Part shown: positions 1 to 7,648 of the stretch, one piece after another
How positions within the stretch are numbered: position 1 is the stretch's first letter
Layout of the letters: each line of letters begins with the position of its first letter
From: DATGIQ01 sp035295665
GTDB taxonomy: Bacteria > Planctomycetota > Planctomycetia > Gemmatales > Gemmataceae
DNA length: 15,940 bases
Assembly: GCA_035295665.1 (NCBI GenBank)
Contig: DATGIQ010000694.1
Coordinates: 1 to 15,940 of the forward strand
Direction: 5' to 3'
The notes under the pieces: generated by a model
The model's database searches: none
What the model was told of the DNA's origin: nothing
What the model saw: the letters and a program-made list of their open reading frames with translations, nothing else
Made by a program: the position numbers and the translations under genes

Positions 1-130
1 GGGCCCTTTGGAAGGCATCAACAACAAGATCAAGACGATGAAGCGTCAAGCCTATGGCTTCCGCGACAAAGAATTCTTCAAACTCAAAATCCTTGGCCTC
101 CACCAAACAAAATACGCTCTAGTCGGATGA
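1..130 (+). CDS. ISL3-family transposase, C-terminal end (5' part outside window)
   Basis: The reading frame is open from base 2 to the TGA at 128-130 and gives 42 residues, cut at the 5' side by the window edge. It contains EGINNKIKTMKRQAYGFRD, the conserved C-terminal block of the ISL3 DDE transposases (family pattern EG-NNKIK--KR-AYG). This block holds the last catalytic Glu region of these enzymes, which move an insertion sequence by cut-and-paste. The tail ends LHQTKYALVG as in planctomycete ISL3 copies. No right terminal inverted repeat could be recognised between the stop and base 167, where another gene remnant on the minus strand already ends. The family call rests on motif memory. 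Whether the rest of the element is intact cannot be judged from here. Confidence 0.8.
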   Translation, partial: GPLEGINNKIKTMKRQAYGFRDKEFFKLKILGLHQTKYALVG

Positions 131-167
131 ACCTGTAAGAAACACGAACCACATCGTGTCCGGAATT

Positions 168-416
168 TTAGTGGTTACGGAAAAACGTTATGCTCTGTTT
201 GACGGCCGGTGCCACCGACGTACCGTGATCGCCATCGACCTGCACGGCTTCGACATCCCGTCCTTTCTCCTTCGCAACTCTGGTCGTCAGCTGGCTCATG
301 CGGTTGAATAAGCCTCTCCCTGGCTCAACATCGAGCGCCCCCCCTGGAGCCCTCCGATGGGTCCTGGTTTTGGCAGATTGAAGAAAGATTTCATATTTCT
401 GTGTGTGAGCTGTCAA
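168..416 (-). pseudogene. Probable alpha/beta-hydrolase C-terminal remnant
   Basis: This minus-strand frame has 82 codons from a TTG, and an in-frame TAG lies two codons upstream (423-425). It is therefore a closed fragment rather than a gene with a good start. Only the last ~48 residues look like a protein family. They read GLFNRMSQLTTRVAKEKGRD, then a DVEAVQVDGDHGTSV stretch, then PAVKQSITFFRNH. This resembles the end of alpha/beta-fold hydrolases (esterase, dienelactone hydrolase or peptidase type), where the His of a DHG-S motif is the third member of the catalytic triad and is followed by an amphipathic helix. The nucleophile and acid parts are absent. The first ~33 residues do not look like the family and overlap the likely promoter region of the sigma-factor gene. 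The fragment sits between an IS end and that gene, which suggests that rearrangement destroyed the rest. It could also be a chance frame. Confidence 0.4.
370..397 (+). promoter_or_regulatory. Possible sigma-70 type promoter before the ECF sigma gene
   Basis: TTGGCA (370-375) is followed after 16 nt by CATATT (392-397) in a locally AT-rich stretch. That would leave a leader of roughly 50 nt before the ATG at 457. The match to the consensus is partial, and the same bases lie in the minus-strand hydrolase remnant, so this is only a candidate. Confidence 0.25.
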
Positions 417-456
417 TCTCTGCTAATTTCTACAGTTAGTATGGTGAGGGAAGAAT

Positions 457-1089
457 ATGGAGTTGCGTGCTGAGAACTCGGCGGAAACGGCGTGCCTGCT
501 TCAGCAGATACGTAATGGCGAACGCGTGGCCACTGATCAGCTCTTCGCCCGGCATCGCCCCGAATTGCGACGCCTGGTTCGACTGCGCCTGGACCCGAAG
601 CTTCGGCCACGCCTGGATCCGTCGGACGTCGTCCAGGAGGCGCAGATGGAAGCCCTCCGCCGACTTAACGATTATCTGCAAGAGCCGCCCATGCCGTTTC
701 GTTTGTGGTTACGCAAAATCACCTACGATCGGCTGCTCATGGTGCGCCGGCAGCACGTACGAGCGGAGCGGCGAACGGTGGAGCGCGACGTGGCGTTGCC
801 TGACCAGTCTTCGCTATTGCTTGCCCAACAACTCTTGGCGAGCGGCTCGTCGCCCAGCGAGCAACTCGCCAAGCGTGAGCTGTCGCGCCGAGTCAACCGG
901 GCCATCGGGGAACTGGCCGAGAGCGATCGCGAAATCCTGCTCATGCGTAACTTTGAAGGTCTGACGAACCGAGAAGTGAGCCAGCTGCTCGGCATCAGTC
1001 TCGCGGCCGCCAGCCAGCGCTACGGACGAGCATTACTTCGCCTCCGCAAAATCCTGCTTGACGAGAGTTTACCGGAGGGCCAATCATGA
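457..1089 (+). CDS. ECF-type RNA polymerase sigma factor
   Basis: The product is a 210-residue sigma-70 family factor of the extracytoplasmic-function class, which directs RNA polymerase to a set of promoters under the control of a partner. Region 2 covers about residues 25-100, with DPSDVVQEAQMEALRRL at 54-70 as the core-binding helix and FRLWLRKITYDRLL at 81-94. Region 4 covers about 144-200. It has SDREILLMRNFEGLTNREVS, then QLLGISLAAASQRYGRAL, the helix-turn-helix that reads the -35 element. The ATG at 457 follows TGAGGGAAG (445-453), a good ribosome site. The stop overlaps the start of the downstream kinase gene (ATGA), so the two are translationally coupled. In Planctomycetes such sigma factors are often paired with a membrane Ser/Thr kinase in place of an anti-sigma factor. 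The partnership here is inferred from the overlap. The length and both regions look complete. Confidence 0.92.
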   Translation: MELRAENSAETACLLQQIRNGERVATDQLFARHRPELRRLVRLRLDPKLRPRLDPSDVVQEAQMEALRRLNDYLQEPPMPFRLWLRKITYDRLLMVRRQHVRAERRTVERDVALPDQSSLLLAQQLLASGSSPSEQLAKRELSRRVNRAIGELAESDREILLMRNFEGLTNREVSQLLGISLAAASQRYGRALLRLRKILLDESLPEGQS

Positions 1090-3506
1090 AGAGCGACCCC
1101 TCCCATCTCTCAGTTAACGCTTGTTCGGAGGATAACGCTTCCGGTTCGCTCGAAGCGATCATCGGACAAGTGGCCGATGAATTCACCGAACGTTTGTATC
1201 ATCACGAGCAGCCTCAGATCGAGGAGTATGCCCAGCGCTATCCACACCTTGCGCCTGTTCTCCGCCAGGTACTTTCGGCACTCCAGGTGATGGGATGCAC
1301 CGCGACCGACCCGTTGATGAACGACGAAGCGCTCGGCACTGCGCCGGCGCTGCGCGGATGTTTGGGCGACTTCCGCATCCTGCGTGAAATCGGCCGAGGC
1401 GGCATGGGGATCGTTTATGAAGCGGAACAACTTTCGCTCGGCCGTCGGGTGGCGTTGAAAGTGCTCCCCTTTGCGGCAACCCTTCATGGCAAACAGTTGC
1501 AGCGCTTCAAGCACGAAGCGCAGGCGGCGGGGCAGCTCCACCACACCAACATCGTACCGGTCCATGCGGTGGGTTGCGAACGCGGCGTCCACTACTACGC
1601 CATGCAACTGATCGAAGGCCAGACCCTGGCCGCAGTCATCCACGAGCTACGCGGACAAGCCATGCTCCAGGCAGAGGACGACGGCCCGTCCGTGTTGTCT
1701 TCCGAAGTTGCAACCCGGTTGCTCTCCGGCCAATTGCTTCGCGAGAAAGCCGGCCAGGCGAACGACGTCCCGACTCCGCCGACCGCTCGCCGGGTGCCCT
1801 CGGCTCCCGCAGCAGAGACTGTGGCCAGAGCGGGGCTGTCCACAGAGTGTTCGATCGTGAGCCAGACGTACTTCCGGTCGGTCACCCAGCTGGGCGTGCA
1901 GGCTGCCGAAGCGCTCGAACATGCGCACGACGAGGGCGTAGTGCATCGCGATATCAAGCCAGCCAACTTGCTCGTGGACGTGAAGGGTAAGCTGTGGATC
2001 ACCGACTTTGGGTTGGCCCATTGTCAAAGCAGCGGCAACCTGACTTTGACCGGCGATCTGCTCGGCACCGTACGCTACATGAGCCCGGAGCAGGCAGCCG
2101 GAAAGCGCGAATTGGTCGACTACCGCACAGATATTTACTCGCTAGGTGTAACCCTGTATGAGCTGTTGACCCTAGAACCGGCGTTTCCTGGTAGCGAACG
2201 GGAAGAGCTGCTGAGGAAAATTTCCTGCGATGAGCCACTTCCACCTCGACGGTTAAGCCGAGCCATCCCAGCCGATCTGGAGACGATCGTCCTGAAAGCG
2301 ATGGCGAAAAGGCCTGAAGAGCGCTATGTCACAGCGCGAGAGCTCGCAGAGGATCTGCGGCGCTTCCTGGAGCATAAGCCGATCCAGGCCCGACGGCCCA
2401 CGCTACTGGAGCGAGCAGCCAAGTGGTCGCGACGGCATCGAGGCATGGTGATGTCAGCTGTCGTCGTACTTATGCTGTCGGCAGTGGGGTTCGCAGCCAG
2501 TACCGTATTAATCGCACGGGAAAAAGCCAACACGGAGATGGCGTACCAGCGCGTTACAGAAGAACAATCCCGGACGAAGGCGGCCTATGAAGCCGAGGTT
2601 CGAAACTTCAGACAGGCACGTCGAATGCTGGACTTCTTCTCGCAAGTGAGTGCGGAGGAATTGGCGGATAAGCCGGACGCACAGGAGGTACGCCGCAAGC
2701 TCCTGGAGGCGGCCTTGGATTACTACCAGAACTTCATCAAGCAGTGTCCCGACGATGGCTCGACCCGGGAGGAACTGGCCCAAAGCCACCTACGCGTCGC
2801 TAACCTCCTGCACGAAATGGGTGCAAGGGCCGGTGCCCTCCTGGCACTGGAGGAGGCTCGCCGGATTCTGCAGAAGAAGCCCAATCCCGAGCTTGAGCAG
2901 TATTCCTCAACCCTACGCCTCAACTGGCTACGGAATGGCGGCCCACTGTTGTTATTGGAGCAGCGATCCGTTCAGGAGGAGCTGAAATTCTCCCCAGAGC
3001 AACTGCGCCAAGTAGGCCGTCTGGCATTCCGAAGGCGCACGGCTTTTTGGGACAATCCCAACCTGAGTTTGGAACGCTGGCGGACCAAGTTCGAAGAGTT
3101 GGCTGCCCAAGAGGAGGCCGTGCTGAAGAGTTTGCAGCCACAGCAGGCCAAGCGGCTCAAGCAGATCGCCTGGCAAGAGGGGGGTGCCAGCGCGTTCAGC
3201 GACGGCGAGCTACAGGAAGCTCTCCAGCTCAATGGCGAACAACTGAGAAGAATCGAAGCAATTCAGGCGGAGGCACGCCGGAGCATGCTATTCATCCCCG
3301 GGCCGAGAGGACCACGCTCAGAGGATTGGAGGAAAGCGGCGGACTCATGGAGGAATGCTCGCGACAAGGTGTTGGCCGTGCTGACGGCGGACCAGAACGA
3401 GATATGGGAGGAGCTGATCGGTGAGCCTTTCCGCGGACAAATTCGCCTACTGTTCCCAAGCAGCTTCGGTTTGCGGCCGAGCCCCTGGATGCCCAAGAAG
3501 CCATGA
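1086..3506 (+). CDS. Membrane Ser/Thr protein kinase with extracytoplasmic C-terminal sensor region
   Basis: This 806-residue protein has a ~95-residue N-terminal region with IEEYAQRYPHLA (45-56), common in planctomycete kinases. The Hanks-type kinase domain covers about 97-430. It has the glycine loop GRGGMG (103-108), VALKV with Lys125, an αC Glu at 144, HRDIKPAN (287-294), DFG (307-309) and SPE (333-335), so all key catalytic residues are present. A low-complexity insertion of about 70 residues (190-260) splits the lobes after the hinge. One membrane helix lies at about 453-476. The C-terminal ~330 residues are charged and helical. They include a TPR-like or coiled stretch (about 530-600) and LxxxQ segments resembling Spy/CpxP proteins (FSPEQLRQVGRL near 635, LTADQNEIWEELIGEPF at 766-782). 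The kinase should sit in the inner membrane with its catalytic domain in the cytoplasm. Its likely target is the coupled sigma factor, and the outer part probably senses an envelope signal. The PSD1 gene starts 38 nt downstream. Confidence 0.9.
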   Translation: MKSDPSHLSVNACSEDNASGSLEAIIGQVADEFTERLYHHEQPQIEEYAQRYPHLAPVLRQVLSALQVMGCTATDPLMNDEALGTAPALRGCLGDFRILREIGRGGMGIVYEAEQLSLGRRVALKVLPFAATLHGKQLQRFKHEAQAAGQLHHTNIVPVHAVGCERGVHYYAMQLIEGQTLAAVIHELRGQAMLQAEDDGPSVLSSEVATRLLSGQLLREKAGQANDVPTPPTARRVPSAPAAETVARAGLSTECSIVSQTYFRSVTQLGVQAAEALEHAHDEGVVHRDIKPANLLVDVKGKLWITDFGLAHCQSSGNLTLTGDLLGTVRYMSPEQAAGKRELVDYRTDIYSLGVTLYELLTLEPAFPGSEREELLRKISCDEPLPPRRLSRAIPADLETIVLKAMAKRPEERYVTARELAEDLRRFLEHKPIQARRPTLLERAAKWSRRHRGMVMSAVVVLMLSAVGFAASTVLIAREKANTEMAYQRVTEEQSRTKAAYEAEVRNFRQARRMLDFFSQVSAEELADKPDAQEVRRKLLEAALDYYQNFIKQCPDDGSTREELAQSHLRVANLLHEMGARAGALLALEEARRILQKKPNPELEQYSSTLRLNWLRNGGPLLLLEQRSVQEELKFSPEQLRQVGRLAFRRRTAFWDNPNLSLERWRTKFEELAAQEEAVLKSLQPQQAKRLKQIAWQEGGASAFSDGELQEALQLNGEQLRRIEAIQAEARRSMLFIPGPRGPRSEDWRKAADSWRNARDKVLAVLTADQNEIWEELIGEPFRGQIRLLFPSSFGLRPSPWMPKKP

Positions 3507-3544
3507 AACGTGACGAACGGGCGCGGTCGAAGGAGGCTTAATCC

Positions 3545-5977
3545 ATGAGGAATTGGGGTCTCACGCTCAGTCTTGCCTGCCTGGGAGCCGGCATCCTGCC
3601 GACGGCGAGTCAGTGCCAGGCCGCCGAGACACCCGCCACGCCCGAGCAGATCGCTTTCTTCGAGAAGAACATTCGGCCCGTGCTGGTCAGAGAGTGCTAT
3701 TCCTGTCACGCTATAACCGCGGAGAAAATCAAGGGCGGCCTGACGCTGGATACGCGCGATGGCATCCGGAGGGGTGGCGATACTGGCCCGGCTGTGGTCC
3801 CCGGCGACGTAAAGAAGAGCCTGCTCGTGCAGGCACTCCGGCAAGGTCAAGACGGCCTCAAGATGCCGCCAAAAAAGAAGCTCACCGACAACGTGATCGC
3901 TGACTTTGAGAAGTGGATCGCGATGGGAGCAGCCGACCCGCGCGAAGGCGCTGCCCAGGTTGCCAAAGACGACGTGGACATCGAGAAGGGACGCCGGTTC
4001 TGGTCGTTCCAGCCGCTCCGGAAGACGGCTCCGCCGACGGTCAAAGACGCTGCCTGGCCGTTGGGGGACATCGATCGGTATCTCCTCGCCGAGCTCGAGG
4101 TCAAGGGACTGCGTCCCGTCGCGGACGCTGACCCACGAACAATCCTGCGACGTATGTACTTCGATCTGACGGGCCTGCCGCCGGCGCCGGAGGCAGTGGC
4201 GGCTTTTGTGAGGGAGTACGCTGTCACCCCGCAAGCGGCCCTGGAGACAGTTGTGGATAGGCTGCTCGCCTCGCCGCAGTACGGCGAGCGCTGGGGCCGA
4301 CATTGGCTCGACGTGGCTCGCTATGCCGAATCGAGTGGCCGATCCATCAATTTCGCTTACCCCCATGCCTGGCGTTACCGCGACTACGTCATCGGTGCGT
4401 TCAACAAGGACAAGCCCTACGACCAGTTCATCCGAGAACAACTGGCAGGCGATCTGCTTCCCGCGCAAGATGACAAGGAAAAGGCCGAGTTCCTCATCGC
4501 CACCGGTTTTCTTGCCATCGGCCCGAAGACGCACGATCAACGGAACCGCCAACAGTTCCTGATGGATCTCGCCGATGAGCAAATCGACGTAACCTTCCAG
4601 GCTTTGCAGGGGCTGACCGTAGCATGCGCACGCTGCCACGATCACAAGTTCGATCCGATTCCGCAGAAGGATTATTACGCCGTCGCGGGCATCTTTCGCA
4701 GCACCGAGACGTGCTACGGCACCATTCGCGTCTTCCAGAACAATCATCCCAGCCCGATGATGAACCTGCCAAAGGACGCCGATCTCACAATCCCTGTGGA
4801 ACCGCTCACGAGTGAGCGCCGGGCCGGGATTGAAAAGCAGCTCCAGGACACGCGCAGCCAGATGACCCAGCTAACCGGGCAGAATGCCTTTCTCCAGCGG
4901 ATCTTCATGCAGAGCCGGGTGGCTACGCTCCAGAGTCAGCTGGCCTCGTATGAAGCGGATGGCACACCGAAGCCCTTGGCCATGGGCGTTCGGGAAGGAC
5001 GCGTTGGCTCCAATAGCCGGCTGTACATCCGCGGTGAACTGTCTCAGCCTGGCGAGATGGTGAAGCGCGGCCTACCACAAGTGCTGACTACGCAGCAGGC
5101 GACCATTACCCGCGGAAGCGGCCGCCGTGAGTTGGCCGATTGGATCGCTTCGAAGGACAACCCCTTAACGGCCCGGGTGATGGTCAACCGCGTCTGGTTA
5201 CACCTGATGGGCCGCGGCCTGGTGCCGACCCCCGACAACTTCGGCGCCTCCGGTCAGCCCGTGAGTCACGCTGCCCTGCTGGATCACCTCGCTGGCACGT
5301 TCACGGATAATGGCTGGTCGGTGAAAAGACTGATCCGCTCCATTGTCCTCAGCCGGGCGTATCAGCTTTCATCGCAATTCGATGCGAAGAACTTCGAGAC
5401 CGACCCGGACAACGTGCTTGTGTGGCATATGCCGAAACGCCGCCTGGAGGCCGAGGCACTGCGCGATACGATGCTCGCACTGGCCGGCCGGCTCAATGTG
5501 ACCCCACCGAAGGGTAGCGCTGTGGCCCGAGGCGGCGAGGGAAATGTCGGGTTCCGGTTCCGGGGCGGTCCCGCCGGCGACTCCCTCGCGATCGATACGC
5601 ATCGAACGGTTTACCTGTCGATCGTCCGCGATGGTCTCCCCGAAATGTTGACGCTCTTTGACTTCCCGGATCCCAGCCTGATCATTGGCGAGCGGGCAAC
5701 GACGACGGTTCCAGCCCAGGCACTGTACTTGATGAACAATCCCTTCGTCATCCGACAAGCTGAGGCCCTTGCCGACAAGCTCCTGGCGAGCGGGGATGAT
5801 GATACCGCCCGAGTGATGCGGGCCTTCCTGCTCTGTTACTCGCGGCCGGCGTCCACCAAGGAACTTCAGAGCGTCCAGGCGTTCCTCGAGGACTACAGCC
5901 GAAATCAATCGCAGCAGTCCGCGTGGGCAGCGCTGTGTCAGGCGCTCTTCGCGAGCACGGAATTCAGTCATCGCTAA
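3545..5977 (+). CDS. PSD1 and planctomycete cytochrome c domain protein (PSC1-DUF1549-DUF1553)
   Basis: The ATG follows AGGAGG (3531-3536) at good spacing. The 810-residue product starts with a signal peptide (about residues 1-27, ending near QCQAAE), so it is exported. Next is a planctomycete-type cytochrome c domain (about 35-130) with the haem-binding motif CYSCH (51-55) and a late MPP (107-109) that probably gives the axial Met. A linker leads to DUF1549 (about 150-390), which contains YGERWGRHWLDVARY and a second CxxCH (CARCHDHKFDP, 361-370). DUF1553 (about 520-775) is recognised by GRRELADWIA, NRVWLHLMGRGLV, PDNFGASG and GERATTTVPAQALYLMNNP. The LamG, Big or concanavalin-like insert often found between the two DUFs is missing, and only ~110 helical residues join them. 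The family's biochemical role is unknown; redox or polysaccharide-related work is often suggested. The adjacent DUF1501 gene is the usual partner. The gene looks complete. Confidence 0.93.
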   Translation: MRNWGLTLSLACLGAGILPTASQCQAAETPATPEQIAFFEKNIRPVLVRECYSCHAITAEKIKGGLTLDTRDGIRRGGDTGPAVVPGDVKKSLLVQALRQGQDGLKMPPKKKLTDNVIADFEKWIAMGAADPREGAAQVAKDDVDIEKGRRFWSFQPLRKTAPPTVKDAAWPLGDIDRYLLAELEVKGLRPVADADPRTILRRMYFDLTGLPPAPEAVAAFVREYAVTPQAALETVVDRLLASPQYGERWGRHWLDVARYAESSGRSINFAYPHAWRYRDYVIGAFNKDKPYDQFIREQLAGDLLPAQDDKEKAEFLIATGFLAIGPKTHDQRNRQQFLMDLADEQIDVTFQALQGLTVACARCHDHKFDPIPQKDYYAVAGIFRSTETCYGTIRVFQNNHPSPMMNLPKDADLTIPVEPLTSERRAGIEKQLQDTRSQMTQLTGQNAFLQRIFMQSRVATLQSQLASYEADGTPKPLAMGVREGRVGSNSRLYIRGELSQPGEMVKRGLPQVLTTQQATITRGSGRRELADWIASKDNPLTARVMVNRVWLHLMGRGLVPTPDNFGASGQPVSHAALLDHLAGTFTDNGWSVKRLIRSIVLSRAYQLSSQFDAKNFETDPDNVLVWHMPKRRLEAEALRDTMLALAGRLNVTPPKGSAVARGGEGNVGFRFRGGPAGDSLAIDTHRTVYLSIVRDGLPEMLTLFDFPDPSLIIGERATTTVPAQALYLMNNPFVIRQAEALADKLLASGDDDTARVMRAFLLCYSRPASTKELQSVQAFLEDYSRNQSQQSAWAALCQALFASTEFSHR

Positions 5978-6036
5978 GCGCCCGTAGTCCCTAGCCGGGA
6001 ATTACGGACTCTCGCCGCTATCTTGAGGGCATCACT

Positions 6037-7431
6037 ATGAACCAAATCCCGAAACCCTTTTCTCGCCGCGAGGTCCTGAAGAGCGCATCGGCGGGCTTCG
6101 GTTATCTGGCCTTCGCTGGACTCTCGACATGGGCCGCCGAGAAGGAGAGCCCGCTGGCCCCGAAGAAGCCCCATTTCCCCGCAAAGGCCAAACACGTCAT
6201 CTTCCTGTGCATGGAAGGGGCGCCGTCGCATGTAGACACATTCGACTACAAGCCCAAATTGACCGAACTCAACGGCCAGAACATGCCCAAGGCGCGCTCG
6301 TTTGCCAAGCTACTTGCTTCTCCCTGGAAGTTCGCACAACATGGCCAAGCGGGCCTGTGGATCTCCGAACTCTTCCCCGAGCTTGCCAAGCAGGCCGATG
6401 AACTCTGTCTGCTCCGTGGCATGCACACCGACGTGCCGGCTCACGCGCAGGCCTTCCTCCAGATGCATACGGGCATTTTTCAGTTCAAACGGCCCTCGAT
6501 GGGAGCCTGGATGTTTTACGGGCTCGGCACGGAAAATGAGAACTTGCCCGGCTTCGTTACCATCAGTCCGCCGCTGCAGAATGGCGGCCCTGCCAACTAT
6601 GGCAGTGCCTTCTTGCCGGCCGTCTACCAAGGCACGCCTATCCGCGGATTCCGACCTTTTGGTCCGCCCGGCGGTCCAAGTGCCGGACCGGGCGTAAGCA
6701 ACATCCGCAATACCCAGCAGTCCCTCGAAGCCCAGCGGAGGCAGCTCAACTTCATTCAGTCTCTCAACCGCGAAGTGCTGGAGCAGGAGCCTCATCATCC
6801 GGGTGTTGAAGGAGCCATCGAGTCGTTGGAGCTGGCCTTCCGCATGCAGAATGATTTGCCGAAGGTGCTGGATATTTCGAATGAGGCGGCGGCAACGAAG
6901 GCGTTGTACGGTATCGGGGAGCAAGCGACCGATGACTTCGGCCGCCAGTGCCTGCTGGCACGGCACCTCGTCGAATCCGGTGTACGCTTCGTCGAGATCA
7001 CCTCAGGACAGTGGGACCATCACCGCGACCTCAAGAACGCGCTGGCGAACAAAGCACACAGTGTCGATAAACCGATCGCGGGGCTGTTGCACGACCTCGA
7101 GTTACGTGGTTTGCTCAAGGACACTCTTGTCCTGTGGGGGGGCGAGTTTGGCCGGACGCCCTACGCCCAGGGCACCGACGGCCGCGATCACAATCACCGC
7201 GGCTTCACCATGTGGATGGCGGGCGGCGGCGTGAAGGGCGGGCTCTCTTACGGAGCCACCGACGAGTACGGCTATGAAGCCATCGAGGGAAAGATCCATA
7301 TCCACGACTGGCACGCGACCATCCTGCATCTGCTCGGTCTGGATCACGAAAAGTTGACCTATCGCTACGCCGGCCGCGCCATGCGACTGACTGACGTGAA
7401 GGGGACTGTGGTGAAGGACATTATCGGGTGA
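6037..7431 (+). CDS. DUF1501 (sulfatase/alkaline-phosphatase-like) Tat-exported protein
   Basis: This 464-residue protein has a twin-arginine signal: SRREVLKS (9-16) precedes a hydrophobic stretch GFGYLAFAGL. It should therefore be folded in the cytoplasm and exported by Tat. The DUF1501 marks are HVIFLCMEGAPSHVDTFD (53-70), LWISELFPELAKQADELCLL (107-126), the CLLARHLVESGVRFVE helix (305-320), LVLWGGEFGRTP (364-375) and DGRDHNHRGF (381-390). The Asp/His-rich positions match metal-binding sites of the alkaline phosphatase superfamily, but activity and substrate are unproven. The start follows GAGGG (6025-6029). The gene lies 59 nt after the PSD1 gene, and this order is typical of planctomycete genomes, so co-expression is likely. 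Length and conserved blocks indicate an intact gene. Confidence 0.93.
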   Translation: MNQIPKPFSRREVLKSASAGFGYLAFAGLSTWAAEKESPLAPKKPHFPAKAKHVIFLCMEGAPSHVDTFDYKPKLTELNGQNMPKARSFAKLLASPWKFAQHGQAGLWISELFPELAKQADELCLLRGMHTDVPAHAQAFLQMHTGIFQFKRPSMGAWMFYGLGTENENLPGFVTISPPLQNGGPANYGSAFLPAVYQGTPIRGFRPFGPPGGPSAGPGVSNIRNTQQSLEAQRRQLNFIQSLNREVLEQEPHHPGVEGAIESLELAFRMQNDLPKVLDISNEAAATKALYGIGEQATDDFGRQCLLARHLVESGVRFVEITSGQWDHHRDLKNALANKAHSVDKPIAGLLHDLELRGLLKDTLVLWGGEFGRTPYAQGTDGRDHNHRGFTMWMAGGGVKGGLSYGATDEYGYEAIEGKIHIHDWHATILHLLGLDHEKLTYRYAGRAMRLTDVKGTVVKDIIG

Positions 7432-7444
7432 GATCCTTTCTTCG

Positions 7445-7514
7445 CGTGGACCCGGTCCCTTGCACAGACAGCGATTTCGCTCGGATTGTTGAGCCGGGCA
7501 TGCCTGGATCCACG
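7445..7514 (+). terminator. Inverted repeat after the DUF1501 gene
   Basis: The arm CGTGGACCCGG (7445-7455) can pair with CCTGGATCCACG (7503-7514), with one mismatch and one bulge, closing a ~47-nt loop. It lies 13 nt after the DUF1501 stop and inside the 217-nt gap before the next gene. There is no T-run, so it could be a weak transcription end, an mRNA-stabilising 3' structure or chance. The rest of the gap (7515-7648) shows only the ribosome site of the next gene. Confidence 0.25.
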
Positions 7515-7648
7515 TGATCTGCCTCTTTTCAACGTATTGAACGTGGCTTCCTCGTAACCGACGTCCAGCTGATTCAGCATTTACCTGGCCCTTGGGACGA
7601 AGAGTCTTCCGACTGCGGTCCCCTCGGAACTACAAAGAGAGAGCAACC

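Noticed and set aside
142..159. ACACGA/TCGTGT hairpin after the ISL3 stop codon
   Set aside because: It is only a 6-nt stem and does not resemble an ISL3 terminal repeat; not enough to call an IS end.
3263..4747. 494-codon minus-strand open frame
   Set aside because: It overlaps the end of the kinase and the PSD1 gene, both well supported by motifs; its translation resembles no family.
7592..7648. TTG start adding 19 residues to the pilin-like protein
   Set aside because: The ATG at 7649 has a ribosome site and puts the basic stretch and hydrophobic helix at the true N-terminus.
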